From contig CP189843.1 of the NCBI GenBank assembly GCA_050262155.1, forward strand, positions 1,178,001 through 1,242,000: a DNA stretch of 64,000 nucleotides, in the 5' to 3' direction. The position numbers and the translations under genes were made by a program. How positions within the stretch are numbered: position 1 is the stretch's first letter; each line of letters starts with the position of its first letter. The notes below the pieces were generated by a model. The model did not search any database and was not told where the DNA came from. It was given only the letters and a program-made list of their open reading frames with translations. This document shows, in pieces, positions 52,461 through 62,214 of this stretch. Source of the DNA: Parvimonas sp000223315. Its GTDB lineage: Bacteria > Bacillota > Clostridia > Tissierellales > Peptoniphilaceae.

Positions 52461-53549
52461 TTATTTTGCTTTTATTTCTGTCCAAGCATCTTGTAATTTT
52501 TCATTTGATTCGCCTAAATCTTTTAGTATGAATCCCTTTTCAAAAACTTCTTTTTTAGGAAATACTATATCACTATTTTTTAAACTTTCGTCCATAAGTT
52601 CTCTTGCTCCATCTATCGGTGAGCCATATTTTACAAAATTACAATTTCTTGCGGAAATTTCCGGTCTTGACATAAAGTCGATAAATTTAGCTGCCAAATC
52701 TTTATTTTCTGAAACCTTTGGAATTACCCAGTTATCAAAGATAAATATTGCTCCTTCCTTAGGGAAAACAAATTCTACATTTTTATTTTCATCTTTTGCA
52801 AGTAGTGCTTCTCCGCCCCAGATACAAGTAAGTTTTGATTCTCCGGAAATTAGGTTATCCTTTGCTTTATCATCTCCTACATAACTTTTAATTATCTTCT
52901 TTTGTGCTATTAAAGAGTTCTTTGCTTTTTGAATATCTTCCTCTTTTGTTGAGTTAGGATCAATACCTTCTTTTATCATTGCTATTGCCATTGTAAATCT
53001 GCTTCCGTCCAACATTACAACTTCACCTTTGTTTTTTTCACTCCATAGGTCAGCCCAACTGTCAACTTTTTCTTGTTTTGATTTATCATAAGCAATTCCG
53101 ATATTTCCAATAGTATATGGAACTGAATATTCAAAAGTAGGATCAAAAACTAAATTTCTATATTCTTTTTTTACTTTTTCCATATTTGGAATTTTATTTT
53201 TATCAAGTTTTTCCAACATATTTTCTTTAATCATAGTGTCAACCATATAGTCACTTGCTACGATTACATCATATTTTTCGGCACCACTTTTTAATTTTGT
53301 ATAATATTCTTCGTTTTCTTCAAAAAATGTGTAATTTACTTTACAATTATATTCTTTTTCAAATTCTTTGATTGTTTCAGGATCTATAAAAAGATCTGTA
53401 TTTGTTACATTTAAAACTTTCTTTTCTGTACTTTGTTCTGTTTTTTCTTCTTTTTTCTCCTCTTTTTTATCATTTTTTCCACAAGCTGTAAGAGATACAG
53501 TTGCAACTAAAACTAATAGTAATACTAATAAATTCTTAAATTTTTTCAT
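52461..53549 (-). CDS. potD: Spermidine/putrescine-binding lipoprotein
   Basis: Solute-binding protein of a polyamine ABC importer, anchored outside the membrane. It has 362 residues: a signal peptide with lipobox LTAC (Cys23), a charged linker, then a periplasmic-binding-protein fold with NVTNTDLFIDPETIKEFEKE, VIVASDYMVDTMI and YTIGNIGIAYDKS as in PotD/PotF. The ATG overlaps the end of potC. It is the last gene of potBCD. Confidence 0.93.
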   Translation of the reverse strand: MKKFKNLLVLLLVLVATVSLTACGKNDKKEEKKEEKTEQSTEKKVLNVTNTDLFIDPETIKEFEKEYNCKVNYTFFEENEEYYTKLKSGAEKYDVIVASDYMVDTMIKENMLEKLDKNKIPNMEKVKKEYRNLVFDPTFEYSVPYTIGNIGIAYDKSKQEKVDSWADLWSEKNKGEVVMLDGSRFTMAIAMIKEGIDPNSTKEEDIQKAKNSLIAQKKIIKSYVGDDKAKDNLISGESKLTCIWGGEALLAKDENKNVEFVFPKEGAIFIFDNWVIPKVSENKDLAAKFIDFMSRPEISARNCNFVKYGSPIDGARELMDESLKNSDIVFPKKEVFEKGFILKDLGESNEKLQDAWTEIKAK

Positions 53550-54324
53550 TTTTTTCCCCTTTATTTTTAAATATATATGTTATTGTTGAAATTAAAATTA
53601 TTATTGCAAAAAGCAATGTTGACAATGCATTTATTTTTGGACTAATTCCCCTTTTAGTCATTGAATAAATTTTTACCGAAAGTGTTGCAACTCCGTTTCC
53701 GGAAGTAAAATAGCTAACGGTAAAATCGTCTAAGGACATAGTTATACAAACCAATGCCCCTATAATTAAATTAGGTATTAACTGTGGTAAGACAATTCTT
53801 TTAAATACTTGAAACTGTCTTGCCCCCAAATCCATTCCCGCATCATAAAGACTTTTATCGAAAGTCAATAATTTAGGTAAAATTGCAAAGACTACAAATG
53901 GAACATTAAATATTATATGAGATAAAATTATCGTAAAATATCCGAAATTAAATTTGAAAAACACATACAGTATTATCATTCCAATAGCGATTACAATATC
54001 AGGAAGTATAAGTGGAAGATAAGTTACATTTATAAAATAACTTCTAAGCTTTGGACTAACAGACTTATATATCGACCAAGCTCCAAGAGTTCCGATTACA
54101 AGTGCAAAGGCAGTCGCAATACCTGTTATGATAAGTGTTTGAAAAAAAACTTTCATAACGGATTCGTCCTTAAAAAGCTCTGCATACCATTTTAAGCTAA
54201 AACCTGTAAAAGCATTGTTATATCTAGATTCATTAAAGGAAAACACCATCATAAATATAATTGGCATATATAAAAATATATAACATAAAAATAGATAAAT
54301 TTTCCCCGTATGTTTTTTTACCAT
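53536..54324 (-). CDS. potC: Polyamine ABC transporter permease PotC
   Basis: It has 262 residues with six membrane helices. The EAA-type cytoplasmic loop is DAGMDLGARQFQVFKRIVLP, which contacts the ATPase. TMSLDDFTVSYF is characteristic of PotC. It overlaps potB upstream and potD downstream by a few bases, giving a tightly coupled potB-potC-potD unit. Confidence 0.94.
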   Translation of the reverse strand: MVKKHTGKIYLFLCYIFLYMPIIFMMVFSFNESRYNNAFTGFSLKWYAELFKDESVMKVFFQTLIITGIATAFALVIGTLGAWSIYKSVSPKLRSYFINVTYLPLILPDIVIAIGMIILYVFFKFNFGYFTIILSHIIFNVPFVVFAILPKLLTFDKSLYDAGMDLGARQFQVFKRIVLPQLIPNLIIGALVCITMSLDDFTVSYFTSGNGVATLSVKIYSMTKRGISPKINALSTLLFAIIILISTITYIFKNKGEKNEKI

Positions 54325-55175
54325 ATTTTAAATCCTTCTACAAATTCACTCTCTGATTTATTTATAAACAATTTAAAAATCATAAGACTTGCAAAAATTA
54401 TAGAAATCATAATTAAGGAAATACTTGAACCGGTTTCCCAGTTTCTAGCCTGTAAAAATTCTCTTTGAATTAAATTTCCAACCAACATATTCTGACTTCC
54501 ACCAAGAAGATCAGAAATTATAAAGGTTGTAACGGAAGGCATAAAAACCATAATACAACCTGAAATAACACCTTTAAAGCTTAATGGAAAAATAATTCTT
54601 AAAAATAAATCTTTTCCTCTTGCTCCCAAATCTTTAGCACATTCAATATATTCTTTGTCGATATTTATAAGTGCAGTATATATTGGAAGTACCATAAAAG
54701 GTAAAAAGTTGTAAATCATTCCTATAATAATTGCAAAGTTGTTGTTTAAAAATTTTATCGGACTTCCTATAATTCCGATATTTATAAGCATTTGATTTAT
54801 AATTCCCTGTTCTCTAAAAATACTCATCCAAGAGTAAGTTCTAAGTAAAAAATTAGTCCATAAAGGCATAATGAATAGTAAAACAAAGATATTTCTTCGC
54901 TTTTCGCTTTTTATTCTGCTTAAAAAAAGTCCCGCAGGAAAGCCTAAAATTAGACATAAAAAAGTTGAAATCAAGGATAATTTTAAAGACACAAAAATAA
55001 TTTTCACATAGGTCGGTGTGAAAAATTTCTTGTAATTATCCAAAGTAAAAACAAAATTTTCATCTTTAACTTTAAAAGAATAATAAATTATAAAAATCAA
55101 AGGCACTATCGTAAACAAAGTCGTCCATAACAAATATGGCATTGCTCTAATTCTATATAAATGTTTTCTTAACAT
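54318..55175 (-). CDS. potB: Polyamine ABC transporter permease PotB
   Basis: It has 285 residues with six helices and the EAA loop ECAKDLGARGKDLFLRIIFP; MPSVTTFIISDLLGG is typical of PotB. The ATG at 55175 follows GGAGG; the frame extends to 55202 without a site. It is the first gene of the unit: the next gene upstream is gpmA on the other strand, so the ATPase gene potA, usually first in this operon, is missing here. Confidence 0.94.
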   Translation of the reverse strand: MLRKHLYRIRAMPYLLWTTLFTIVPLIFIIYYSFKVKDENFVFTLDNYKKFFTPTYVKIIFVSLKLSLISTFLCLILGFPAGLFLSRIKSEKRRNIFVLLFIMPLWTNFLLRTYSWMSIFREQGIINQMLINIGIIGSPIKFLNNNFAIIIGMIYNFLPFMVLPIYTALINIDKEYIECAKDLGARGKDLFLRIIFPLSFKGVISGCIMVFMPSVTTFIISDLLGGSQNMLVGNLIQREFLQARNWETGSSISLIMISIIFASLMIFKLFINKSESEFVEGFKIW

Positions 55176-55207
55176 ATTTCCTCCAAAAATAAATAAATCC
55201 AACTATT

Positions 55208-55236
55208 ATTTTATCATCAAAAAGGTTATTAGACAA
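55208..55236 (-). promoter_or_regulatory. Promoter of potBCD
   Basis: Minus-strand TTGTCT (55231-55236) and TAAAAT (55208-55213) are 17 bases apart, back to back with the gpmA promoter. Confidence 0.75.
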
Positions 55237-55245
55237 GTTTTTTTC

Positions 55246-55274
55246 TTGTAAAGTTTTAGTTTTTATAATATAAT
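55246..55274 (+). promoter_or_regulatory. Promoter of gpmA
   Basis: TTGTAA (55246-55251) and TATAAT (55269-55274) are 17 bases apart. Confidence 0.8.
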
Positions 55275-55306
55275 TAATATAAGAAAAATTAAAGGAGTTT
55301 TTAAAA

Positions 55307-56050
55307 ATGAAATTAGTTTTAATAAGACATGGAGAAAGTGAATGGAACAAATTAAATTTGTTTACAGGATGGACTGATGTAGGTCTTTCAGATAAGGGTG
55401 TTATCGAAGCAAATGAAGCCGGTTTTTCTTTAAAGGAAAATGAATTCGATTTTGATGTATGCTACTGCTCATATCTTAAAAGAGCTATTAACACTTTAAA
55501 TATCGTTTTGGAAAGAATGGACAGACAGTGGTTACCTGTTATAAAAACTTGGAAATTAAATGAAAGACATTATGGAGCATTACAAGGATTAAACAAGGCT
55601 GAAACTGCTGAAAAATATGGAGAAGAACAGGTGAAACTTTGGAGAAGATCCTTTGATGTACCACCTCCTGCACTTGATAAGGATGACGAAAGATGTCCTC
55701 ATAATCAAGAACCTTACAGAAATGTCGATAAAAGTGAATTACCTTATAATGAAAGTTTAAAAAATACCATCGAAAGAGTTATTCCTTATTATGAAGAAGT
55801 TATAAAAAAGGATATGTTGGACGGAAAAAGAGTTCTAATAACTGCACATGGAAACTCATTAAGAGCATTAGTTAAATATTTAGATAATTTAACAGATGAA
55901 GAGATTATTTCTGTAAATATTCCAACAGGAATTCCTTTAGTTTATGAATTTGATGACAATTTTAAAGTTACAGATAAATACTATTTAGGAAATCAAGATG
56001 TAATAAATGCAAAGATAAATTCTGTTGCAAATCAAGCAAAGAAAAAATAA
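55307..56050 (+). CDS. gpmA: 2,3-bisphosphoglycerate-dependent phosphoglycerate mutase
   Basis: Interconverts 3- and 2-phosphoglycerate in glycolysis. It has 247 residues. The phospho-histidine is His8 in LIRHGESEWN; NERHYGALQGLNK and ITAHGNSLRALVKYL complete the active site, and the length and C-terminal tail mark the cofactor-dependent type. The ATG follows AAAGGAG. Monocistronic, with its own promoter and terminator. Confidence 0.96.
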   Translation: MKLVLIRHGESEWNKLNLFTGWTDVGLSDKGVIEANEAGFSLKENEFDFDVCYCSYLKRAINTLNIVLERMDRQWLPVIKTWKLNERHYGALQGLNKAETAEKYGEEQVKLWRRSFDVPPPALDKDDERCPHNQEPYRNVDKSELPYNESLKNTIERVIPYYEEVIKKDMLDGKRVLITAHGNSLRALVKYLDNLTDEEIISVNIPTGIPLVYEFDDNFKVTDKYYLGNQDVINAKINSVANQAKKK

Positions 56051-56066
56051 AATATTCCAACAAAAT

Positions 56067-56096
56067 AGGTTGAAGAGAAAAATCCTCAACCTTTTA
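56067..56096 (+). terminator. Intrinsic terminator after gpmA
   Basis: Stem AGGTTGA / TCAACCT with a loop of about 12 bases, followed by TTTTAATTTT. Confidence 0.85.
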
Positions 56097-56135
56097 ATTT
56101 TATCAATACTATCTTTATTCGAATATTGTAAAAGT

Positions 56136-56166
56136 AAAAAGCAACAATGTAACTTGTTGCTTTTTT
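56136..56166. terminator. Bidirectional terminator, gpmA/brnQ
   Basis: Stem AAAAAGCAACAA / TTGTTGCTTTTT with loop TGTAAC between the convergent genes. Confidence 0.92.
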
Positions 56167-56193
56167 ATTTATTAATCTTTTAATATAATTTTA

Positions 56194-57477
56194 TTATGCC
56201 TTTGTAGCATCAATATTATTTTTACTATTCTTTTCAAATATAGCCACAATAACAAAAACAATTATTGCAGGGATTAGATAACCAAAACTTAAAGAACTAA
56301 GTGGTAATAATTTTATAAATCCTAAAATACCGAAAGAGTCATTCAAAACAGTTATAAATCCGATAATTATTGAAAGTATTGCGGAGTATTTTATAGCTTT
56401 ATTACAAGCAATTTTATTTCTCAATAAACTTGTCAAAATTAATATAATTATTGGTGGATACAATGTAAATAAAAGTGGAACTGCCAATTTTATTATTGCA
56501 TCTACTCCAAGACAGGAGAATATAAAACTTGCAAAACAAACAATCATAACCCAAATTTTATAAGGTATTTTTGGCATTATTTCTGCAAAATATTCAGAAA
56601 CTCCACCAGTAAGTGCAACTGAAGTTGTTAAACAAGCTAAAATTACTATAACTGAAAGCATTAAAATACCTGTACGTCCGAATAATGCATTAGTAAAATT
56701 AAGTAAGATAACTGTACCGTTTTTTGCACCTTCAACATTTAATTTTGAACTTGCACCCAAGAAACAAAGTCCTCCATAAACAATACTTAAACAAATAAAA
56801 GCTATAATAGAAGAAGACAATATTACTTTTTTCTCTCTTTCTTTCCTAATTTTATAGAAAACTAAAGCATTTACTATAACCGCATTAAAAAGTCCTGCAC
56901 CAAGTCCGTCTAGTGTTTGAAAACCATTTAAAAATGATTCATACATTACTTTTTGTAAATCTTCTCCGGGTTGGATTTTTCCAACAGGATAAATTATACC
57001 TGTGATAATCATAATAATTAAAAATACAAGTAATGCAGGTGTTAAATATTTTCCAATAAAGTCAACTATTTTTTCAGATTTTATACAAATAAAATATGTA
57101 ATAGTAAAAAATACTGCAGTCGTTATAATTAAACTGTTAAATCCAAAGTTTGCAACCCCCAAATTATATGTAATTGCACCTGTTCTAGGTATTGCAACTA
57201 AAGGTCCTATACATAGTGATATGCAAACTAAAATTATTGTCCCCAAATATTTTCCTAAAGGTTTTACAAATTCTGTGATACCACCAGAAGAAAATACACA
57301 ATAAAGTGATATCATTGCCAAAAGTCCATCTGCAGCCATATATAAAATAAAAGCTATAAACCAATACGAACCGGAAGTATATCCTAAATATGTTGGAAAT
57401 ATTAAGTTTCCGGCACCAAAAAACATTGCAAATAAGCTAAAACCTATTACAAATATTATATTTACTTCTTTTTTCAT
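56194..57477 (-). CDS. brnQ: Branched-chain amino acid carrier BrnQ (LIVCS family)
   Basis: Sodium- or proton-coupled uptake of leucine, isoleucine and valine. It has 427 residues with twelve helices. FSLFAMFFGAGNLIFP near the N-terminus and GAITYNLGVANF are family hallmarks. The ATG at 57477 follows TAGGAGGG; the frame continues to 57537 across the promoter without a site. Confidence 0.94.
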   Translation of the reverse strand: MKKEVNIIFVIGFSLFAMFFGAGNLIFPTYLGYTSGSYWFIAFILYMAADGLLAMISLYCVFSSGGITEFVKPLGKYLGTIILVCISLCIGPLVAIPRTGAITYNLGVANFGFNSLIITTAVFFTITYFICIKSEKIVDFIGKYLTPALLVFLIIMIITGIIYPVGKIQPGEDLQKVMYESFLNGFQTLDGLGAGLFNAVIVNALVFYKIRKEREKKVILSSSIIAFICLSIVYGGLCFLGASSKLNVEGAKNGTVILLNFTNALFGRTGILMLSVIVILACLTTSVALTGGVSEYFAEIMPKIPYKIWVMIVCFASFIFSCLGVDAIIKLAVPLLFTLYPPIIILILTSLLRNKIACNKAIKYSAILSIIIGFITVLNDSFGILGFIKLLPLSSLSFGYLIPAIIVFVIVAIFEKNSKNNIDATKA

Positions 57478-57512
57478 AATCCCTCCTAAAGTAAAAAACG
57501 ATTTCGTAAGTA

Positions 57513-57541
57513 ATATTAACATAAAATAAAAAAACATGCAA
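57513..57541 (-). promoter_or_regulatory. Promoter of brnQ
   Basis: Minus-strand TTGCAT (57536-57541) and TAATAT (57513-57518) are 17 bases apart; a small ACGA-TT-TCGT palindrome lies just downstream. Confidence 0.55.
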
Positions 57542-57704
57542 GGTATGGCAACTAAAAAAATTATCTTTAATTTTTCTAATTTATTTTATAATATGAAGTA
57601 TATAAAACTAAAAATAAATAAAGTTTATTGTAAAAAAATTTTGTTTACTAATTGCTAATAATTAATAAAAAGAATTACAATAATATGATTTACACCTTTT
57701 ACAA

Positions 57705-57734
57705 CAAAAAAGGGAACTACAAAGTTCCCTTTTA
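57705..57734 (-). terminator. Intrinsic terminator of the str operon
   Basis: Stem AGGGAACT / AGTTCCCT with a four-base loop and T's on the minus strand, after tuf. Confidence 0.92.
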
Positions 57735-57749
57735 AAATCATAAATTTAA

Positions 57750-58943
57750 TTATGCTAAAATCTTAGTAACAACGCCTGATCCTACTGTTCTTCCGCCTTC
57801 TCTGATGGCAAATCTTAAACCTTCATCAATAGCGATTGGAGTAATTAATTCGATTATGAATTTAGCGTTATCTCCAGGCATAACCATTTCTACTCCTTCT
57901 TCTAATTGGATATTACCAGTTACATCAGTTGTTCTGAAGTAGAATTGTGGTCTGTATCCTGAGAAGAATGGAGTATGTCTTCCACCTTCTTCTTTAGTTA
58001 ATACGTAAACTTCTGATTCAAATTTAGTATGTGGGTTGATTGAACCTGGTTTTGCAAGAACTTGTCCTCTTTGGATTTCGTTTCTTTGAACACCTCTTAA
58101 TAATAGACCGATGTTATCTCCGGCAGCAGCTTCATCTAACATCTTCTTGAACATTTCAACACCAGTTACTACAACTGTTCTTCTTTCAGTAGTTAAACCT
58201 ACTAATTCAACGTTATCTTGAACTTTTACTTTACCTTTTTCTACTCTACCTGTAGCAACAGTTCCTCTACCTGTGATTGAGAATACGTCTTCTACTGGCA
58301 TTAAGAATGGATTGTCAACATCTCTAACTGGTTCAGGAATGAAAGCGTCAACTTCTTCCATTAATTTAACGATTTTATCTCCCCATTCTCCATCTGGATC
58401 TTCAAGAGCTTTTAAAGCTGAACCAACTACGATTGGAGTGTTATCTCCATCATATTCATATTCACTTAATAATTCTCTAACTTCCATTTCAACAAGTTCG
58501 ATTAATTCTGGGTCATCAACTTGGTCTTCTTTATTTAAAAATACAGCAATTCTAGGAACGCCTACTTGTCTTGCAAGTAAGATATGTTCTCTTGTTTGCG
58601 GCATTGGACCGTCAGCAGCACTTACTACTAAGATAGCTCCGTCCATTTGAGCAGCACCTGTAATCATGTTCTTAACATAGTCGGCGTGTCCTGGGCAGTC
58701 AACGTGTGCATAGTGTCTGTTAGCTGTTTCATATTCAACGTGAGAAGTTGAAATTGTAATTCCTCTTTCTCTTTCTTCTGGAGCCTTGTCAATATTTGCA
58801 TAATCAACGAATTCACCAGTACCAAATCTCTTATTTAATACTAAAGTGATAGCTGCAGTTAAAGTAGTTTTACCATGATCAACGTGACCAATAGTTCCGA
58901 TATTAACGTGTGGTTTAGTTCTTTCAAATTTTTGCTTAGCCAT
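57750..58943 (-). CDS. tuf: Elongation factor Tu
   Basis: GTPase that delivers aminoacyl-tRNA to the ribosome. It has 397 residues: G1 GHVDHGKT, G3 DCPGHADY, G4 NKEDQVDD, and domains II and III with VEDVFSITGRGTVATGRVE. The ATG follows AGGAGG, 21 bases after fusA, the last gene of the str operon. Confidence 0.99.
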   Translation of the reverse strand: MAKQKFERTKPHVNIGTIGHVDHGKTTLTAAITLVLNKRFGTGEFVDYANIDKAPEERERGITISTSHVEYETANRHYAHVDCPGHADYVKNMITGAAQMDGAILVVSAADGPMPQTREHILLARQVGVPRIAVFLNKEDQVDDPELIELVEMEVRELLSEYEYDGDNTPIVVGSALKALEDPDGEWGDKIVKLMEEVDAFIPEPVRDVDNPFLMPVEDVFSITGRGTVATGRVEKGKVKVQDNVELVGLTTERRTVVVTGVEMFKKMLDEAAAGDNIGLLLRGVQRNEIQRGQVLAKPGSINPHTKFESEVYVLTKEEGGRHTPFFSGYRPQFYFRTTDVTGNIQLEEGVEMVMPGDNAKFIIELITPIAIDEGLRFAIREGGRTVGSGVVTKILA

Positions 58944-58963
58944 TTTACTAAAGTCCTCCTAAT

Positions 58964-61039
58964 CTATTTTTTTGCTCTCTCGCCAATTACTTTTTCTGCA
59001 ATTGCTTGAGGCACTTTTTCATAATGATCGAATTGCATTGAATATGTTGCACGACCTTGAGTATTACTTCTTAAGTCTGTTGCATATCCAAACATTTCAG
59101 CTAAAGGTATAAATGCATCAAGTACATGAACACCATTTTTAGGATTCATCCCTTGGATTCTACCTCTTCTTGATGAAACATCTCCCATAACATCTCCTAA
59201 ATATTCATCCGGAGTTGTTATTTCAACTTTCATCATTGGTTCTAAAAGAACCGGAGCAGCTTTTGATACTGCTTGTCTAAATGCCATTGAACCAGCAATC
59301 TTAAATGCCATTTCAGATGAGTCAACTTCATGGTATGAACCATCATATAAAGTAACTTTAACATCTAAAACAGGATATCCTGCAAGTACACCTGCTTGAG
59401 TTGCTTCTTCAATACCTTTTTGAACAGGTCCGATATATTCTTTTGGAATAGCTCCCCCTACGATATTATTTACAAACTCAAAGCCTTTACCAGCTTCTTG
59501 AGGTTCAATTTTAATTTTACAGTGTCCATATTGTCCACTACCACCAGATTGTCTGATGTATTTTCCTTCAGCTTCTGCACCTTGAGAAATAGATTCTCTG
59601 TAAGAAACTTGTGGATTACCTATATTAGCTTCTACTTTGAACTCTCTTAAAAGTCTGTCAACGATGATTTCTAAGTGTAATTCACCCATTCCTGAAATGA
59701 TTGTTTGACCAGTTTCTTCATCAGTATAAGTTCTAAAAGTAGGATCTTCTTCTGCTAATTTGTGTAAAGCTATACTCATTTTTTCTTGAGATGCTTTTGT
59801 TTTTGGTTCGATAGCAACAGAAATAACCGGTTCAGGGAATTCCATTTTTTCAAGAATTACATGGCTATTCATATCACAAAGAGTATCTCCAGTTGTAGTA
59901 TCTTTAAGACCTACTGCCGCTGCGATGTCTCCAGCTGATACGCTGTCAACTTCTTCTCTCTTGTTAGCATGCATCATAAGAATTCTACCAATTCTTTCTT
60001 TTTTGCCCTTTGTTGAGTTATATACATAAGAACCTGCTTCTAAAGTTCCTGAATATACTCTGAAATATGCAAGCTTTCCAACAAATGGGTCAGCTACGAT
60101 TTTAAATGCTAATGCTGAAAAAGGTTCTTCATCTGAAGCATGTCTTTCTACAGGTTGTTCATTATCATCAACACCTTCAATTGAAGGAATGTCTAATGGA
60201 GATGGCATATAAGCCACGATAGCATTTAATAGAGGTTGAACCCCTTTGTTTTTATAAGCTGAACCACAAAGTACCGGGTTTATTGATAGATTAATAGTAG
60301 CTCTTCTAATAGCTTCTCTTAATTCAGTTGGTGAAATAGCTTCTCCTTCTAAATATTTTTCCATAATAAACTCATCTGTTTCAGCTAATGCTTCCAATAA
60401 GTTTTGACGATATTCTTCTGCTTTATCCTTGTAAGCATCCGGAATATCTATTTCTTCTATATCTGTACCTAAGTCGTTTTTATAAATAATAGCACCCATT
60501 GTAACTAGGTCAATAACTCCTACGAATTCTGATTCAGCTCCAATAGGAATTTGTACAGGAACCGGATTAGCTTTTAACTTATCTTTAATAGTTTCGATAG
60601 AGTCATAGTAATTAGCTCCGGTAGCATCCATTTTATTTATAAAGCAAATACGTGGTACGCCATATTTATCTGCTTGTCTCCAAACAGTTTCTGATTGTGG
60701 TTCTACACCGCTCTTTGCATCAAAAAGTGCAACTGAGCCGTCAAGAACTCTTAAAGATCTTTCAACTTCTACAGTAAAGTCAACGTGTCCTGGAGTGTCA
60801 ATGATGTTAATTCTTGTATCATTCCATACACAAGTTGTAGCAGCTGAACAAATAGTGATACCTCTTTCTTTTTCTTGCTCCATCCAGTCCATTTGTGCAG
60901 CACCTTCGTGAGTATCACCTATTTTGTGGATCTTTCCTGTATAATAGAGCATTCTTTCTGTTACTGTTGTCTTACCAGCATCGATATGCGCCATTATACC
61001 AATATTTCTTGTGTTTTCAAGTGAATATTGTCTTACCAC
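58964..61039 (-). CDS. fusA: Elongation factor G
   Basis: Translocase GTPase of the ribosome. It has 691 residues with AHIDAGKTTVTERML (G1), DTPGHVDFTVE (G3) and NKMDATGA (G4), and domains II-V including GMGELHLEIIVDRL and the C-terminal MFGYATDLRSNTQGRA. It lies between rpsG and tuf as in most bacteria. Confidence 0.99.
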   Translation of the reverse strand: MVRQYSLENTRNIGIMAHIDAGKTTVTERMLYYTGKIHKIGDTHEGAAQMDWMEQEKERGITICSAATTCVWNDTRINIIDTPGHVDFTVEVERSLRVLDGSVALFDAKSGVEPQSETVWRQADKYGVPRICFINKMDATGANYYDSIETIKDKLKANPVPVQIPIGAESEFVGVIDLVTMGAIIYKNDLGTDIEEIDIPDAYKDKAEEYRQNLLEALAETDEFIMEKYLEGEAISPTELREAIRRATINLSINPVLCGSAYKNKGVQPLLNAIVAYMPSPLDIPSIEGVDDNEQPVERHASDEEPFSALAFKIVADPFVGKLAYFRVYSGTLEAGSYVYNSTKGKKERIGRILMMHANKREEVDSVSAGDIAAAVGLKDTTTGDTLCDMNSHVILEKMEFPEPVISVAIEPKTKASQEKMSIALHKLAEEDPTFRTYTDEETGQTIISGMGELHLEIIVDRLLREFKVEANIGNPQVSYRESISQGAEAEGKYIRQSGGSGQYGHCKIKIEPQEAGKGFEFVNNIVGGAIPKEYIGPVQKGIEEATQAGVLAGYPVLDVKVTLYDGSYHEVDSSEMAFKIAGSMAFRQAVSKAAPVLLEPMMKVEITTPDEYLGDVMGDVSSRRGRIQGMNPKNGVHVLDAFIPLAEMFGYATDLRSNTQGRATYSMQFDHYEKVPQAIAEKVIGERAKK

Positions 61040-61078
61040 AATAGCATTTCCCCTTTCCTTTTAAATAAAAATCCTATA

Positions 61079-61549
61079 TTAGAATCCGTAATGTGCAAAA
61101 GCCTTGTTAGCTTCAGCCATCTTATGAGTGTCTTCTCTCTTCTTAACACTTGCTCCTGTGTTATTTACAGCATCTAAAATTTCTTTAGCAAGTCTTTCTT
61201 TCATAGTTTTTTCTCCTCTATTTCTAGAGTAAGTTACTAACCATCTTAAACCTAAAGTTTGTCTTCTTTCCGGTCTAACTTGAATAGGTACTTGGTATGT
61301 TGCACCACCTATACGTCTTGCTTTAATTTCTAAAACAGGCATTATATTTTCAAGAGCCTTTCTGAAAACTTCAGTTGGTTCTTCGCCAGTCTTTTCTTTT
61401 ACGATTTCAAATGCACCGTAAACGATAGCTTGAGCAGTTCCTTTTTTTCCGTCAAGCATAATGTTGTTTATAAGTTTAGTAACAACCACATCTCCATAAA
61501 TCGGATCCGGCATTACCTCTCTCTTTGGAACATGTCCTTTTCTTGGCAC
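61079..61549 (-). CDS. rpsG: 30S ribosomal protein S7
   Basis: Primary 16S rRNA-binding protein of the 30S head. It starts at a GTG (61549) behind AAGGAGGGAAGAAA, giving the standard 156 residues, PRKGHVPKREVMPDPIYGD onward; the frame extends to 61618, but the extra residues are not part of S7. It ends AFAHYGF. Confidence 0.97.
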   Translation of the reverse strand: MPRKGHVPKREVMPDPIYGDVVVTKLINNIMLDGKKGTAQAIVYGAFEIVKEKTGEEPTEVFRKALENIMPVLEIKARRIGGATYQVPIQVRPERRQTLGLRWLVTYSRNRGEKTMKERLAKEILDAVNNTGASVKKREDTHKMAEANKAFAHYGF

Positions 61550-61681
61550 CTTTCTTCCCTCCTTACCATATTTAGTAGTATCACTGGTACTCAGCGATTT
61601 TTCTTTGCTGATAAGCACACAAATGTATGTATTATAAAGTTAAACTCTAATTAATAAAACATTTCTGCCACATCAGTTTAA

Positions 61682-62092
61682 TTATTTAGGTCTTTTAGCT
61701 CCATATTTAGATCTTCCTTGCTTTCTGTTAGCTACCCCGGCAGTATCCAATGTACCTCTGATAATGTGGTATCTAACCCCTGGAAGGTCCTTTACTCTTC
61801 CCCCTCTAATAAGCACAACACTGTGTTCTTGAAGGTTATGACCTATACCTGGAATATAAGCTGCAACTTCCATTCCGTTTGTTAATCTAACCCTTGCAAC
61901 CTTACGTAACGCTGAGTTAGGTTTCTTAGGAGTTACAGTTCTTACAGCTGTACATACACCTCTCTTTTGTGGTGATTCACTAGCAGTACTTCTCTTTTTA
62001 AGTGTATTAAAATTAAAACTTAATGCTGGTGCTTTTGATTTAGTAACAGCTTTTTCTCTTCCTTGTTTAATTAACTGGTTAATAGTTGGCAT
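61682..62092 (-). CDS. rpsL: 30S ribosomal protein S12
   Basis: Decoding-centre protein, 136 residues starting MPTINQLIKQGREK. The streptomycin-site region TPKKPNSALRKVARVRL has the wild-type Lys, and GGRVKDLPGVRYHIIRG is intact. First gene of the str operon, behind AAGGAGGTGA. Confidence 0.98.
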   Translation of the reverse strand: MPTINQLIKQGREKAVTKSKAPALSFNFNTLKKRSTASESPQKRGVCTAVRTVTPKKPNSALRKVARVRLTNGMEVAAYIPGIGHNLQEHSVVLIRGGRVKDLPGVRYHIIRGTLDTAGVANRKQGRSKYGAKRPK

Positions 62093-62158
62093 TTCTTCAC
62101 CTCCTTAAATTTTTTTCTAAAAATGCACATAACTATACATTATTAAATGTACCTAAAT

Positions 62159-62187
62159 ATTCTAACATTTATATATACAAATGTCAA
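62159..62187 (-). promoter_or_regulatory. Promoter of the str operon
   Basis: Minus-strand perfect TTGACA (62182-62187) and TAGAAT (62159-62164) are 17 bases apart, about 67 bases before rpsL. Confidence 0.8.
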
Positions 62188-62214
62188 TATTTTTTTAAGT
62201 TTTTTAATATTTTT

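Noticed and set aside
61549..61618. Extended S7 protein of 179 residues
   Set aside because: The extra N-terminal residues do not belong to S7; the GTG with a strong ribosome binding site gives the standard 156 residues.
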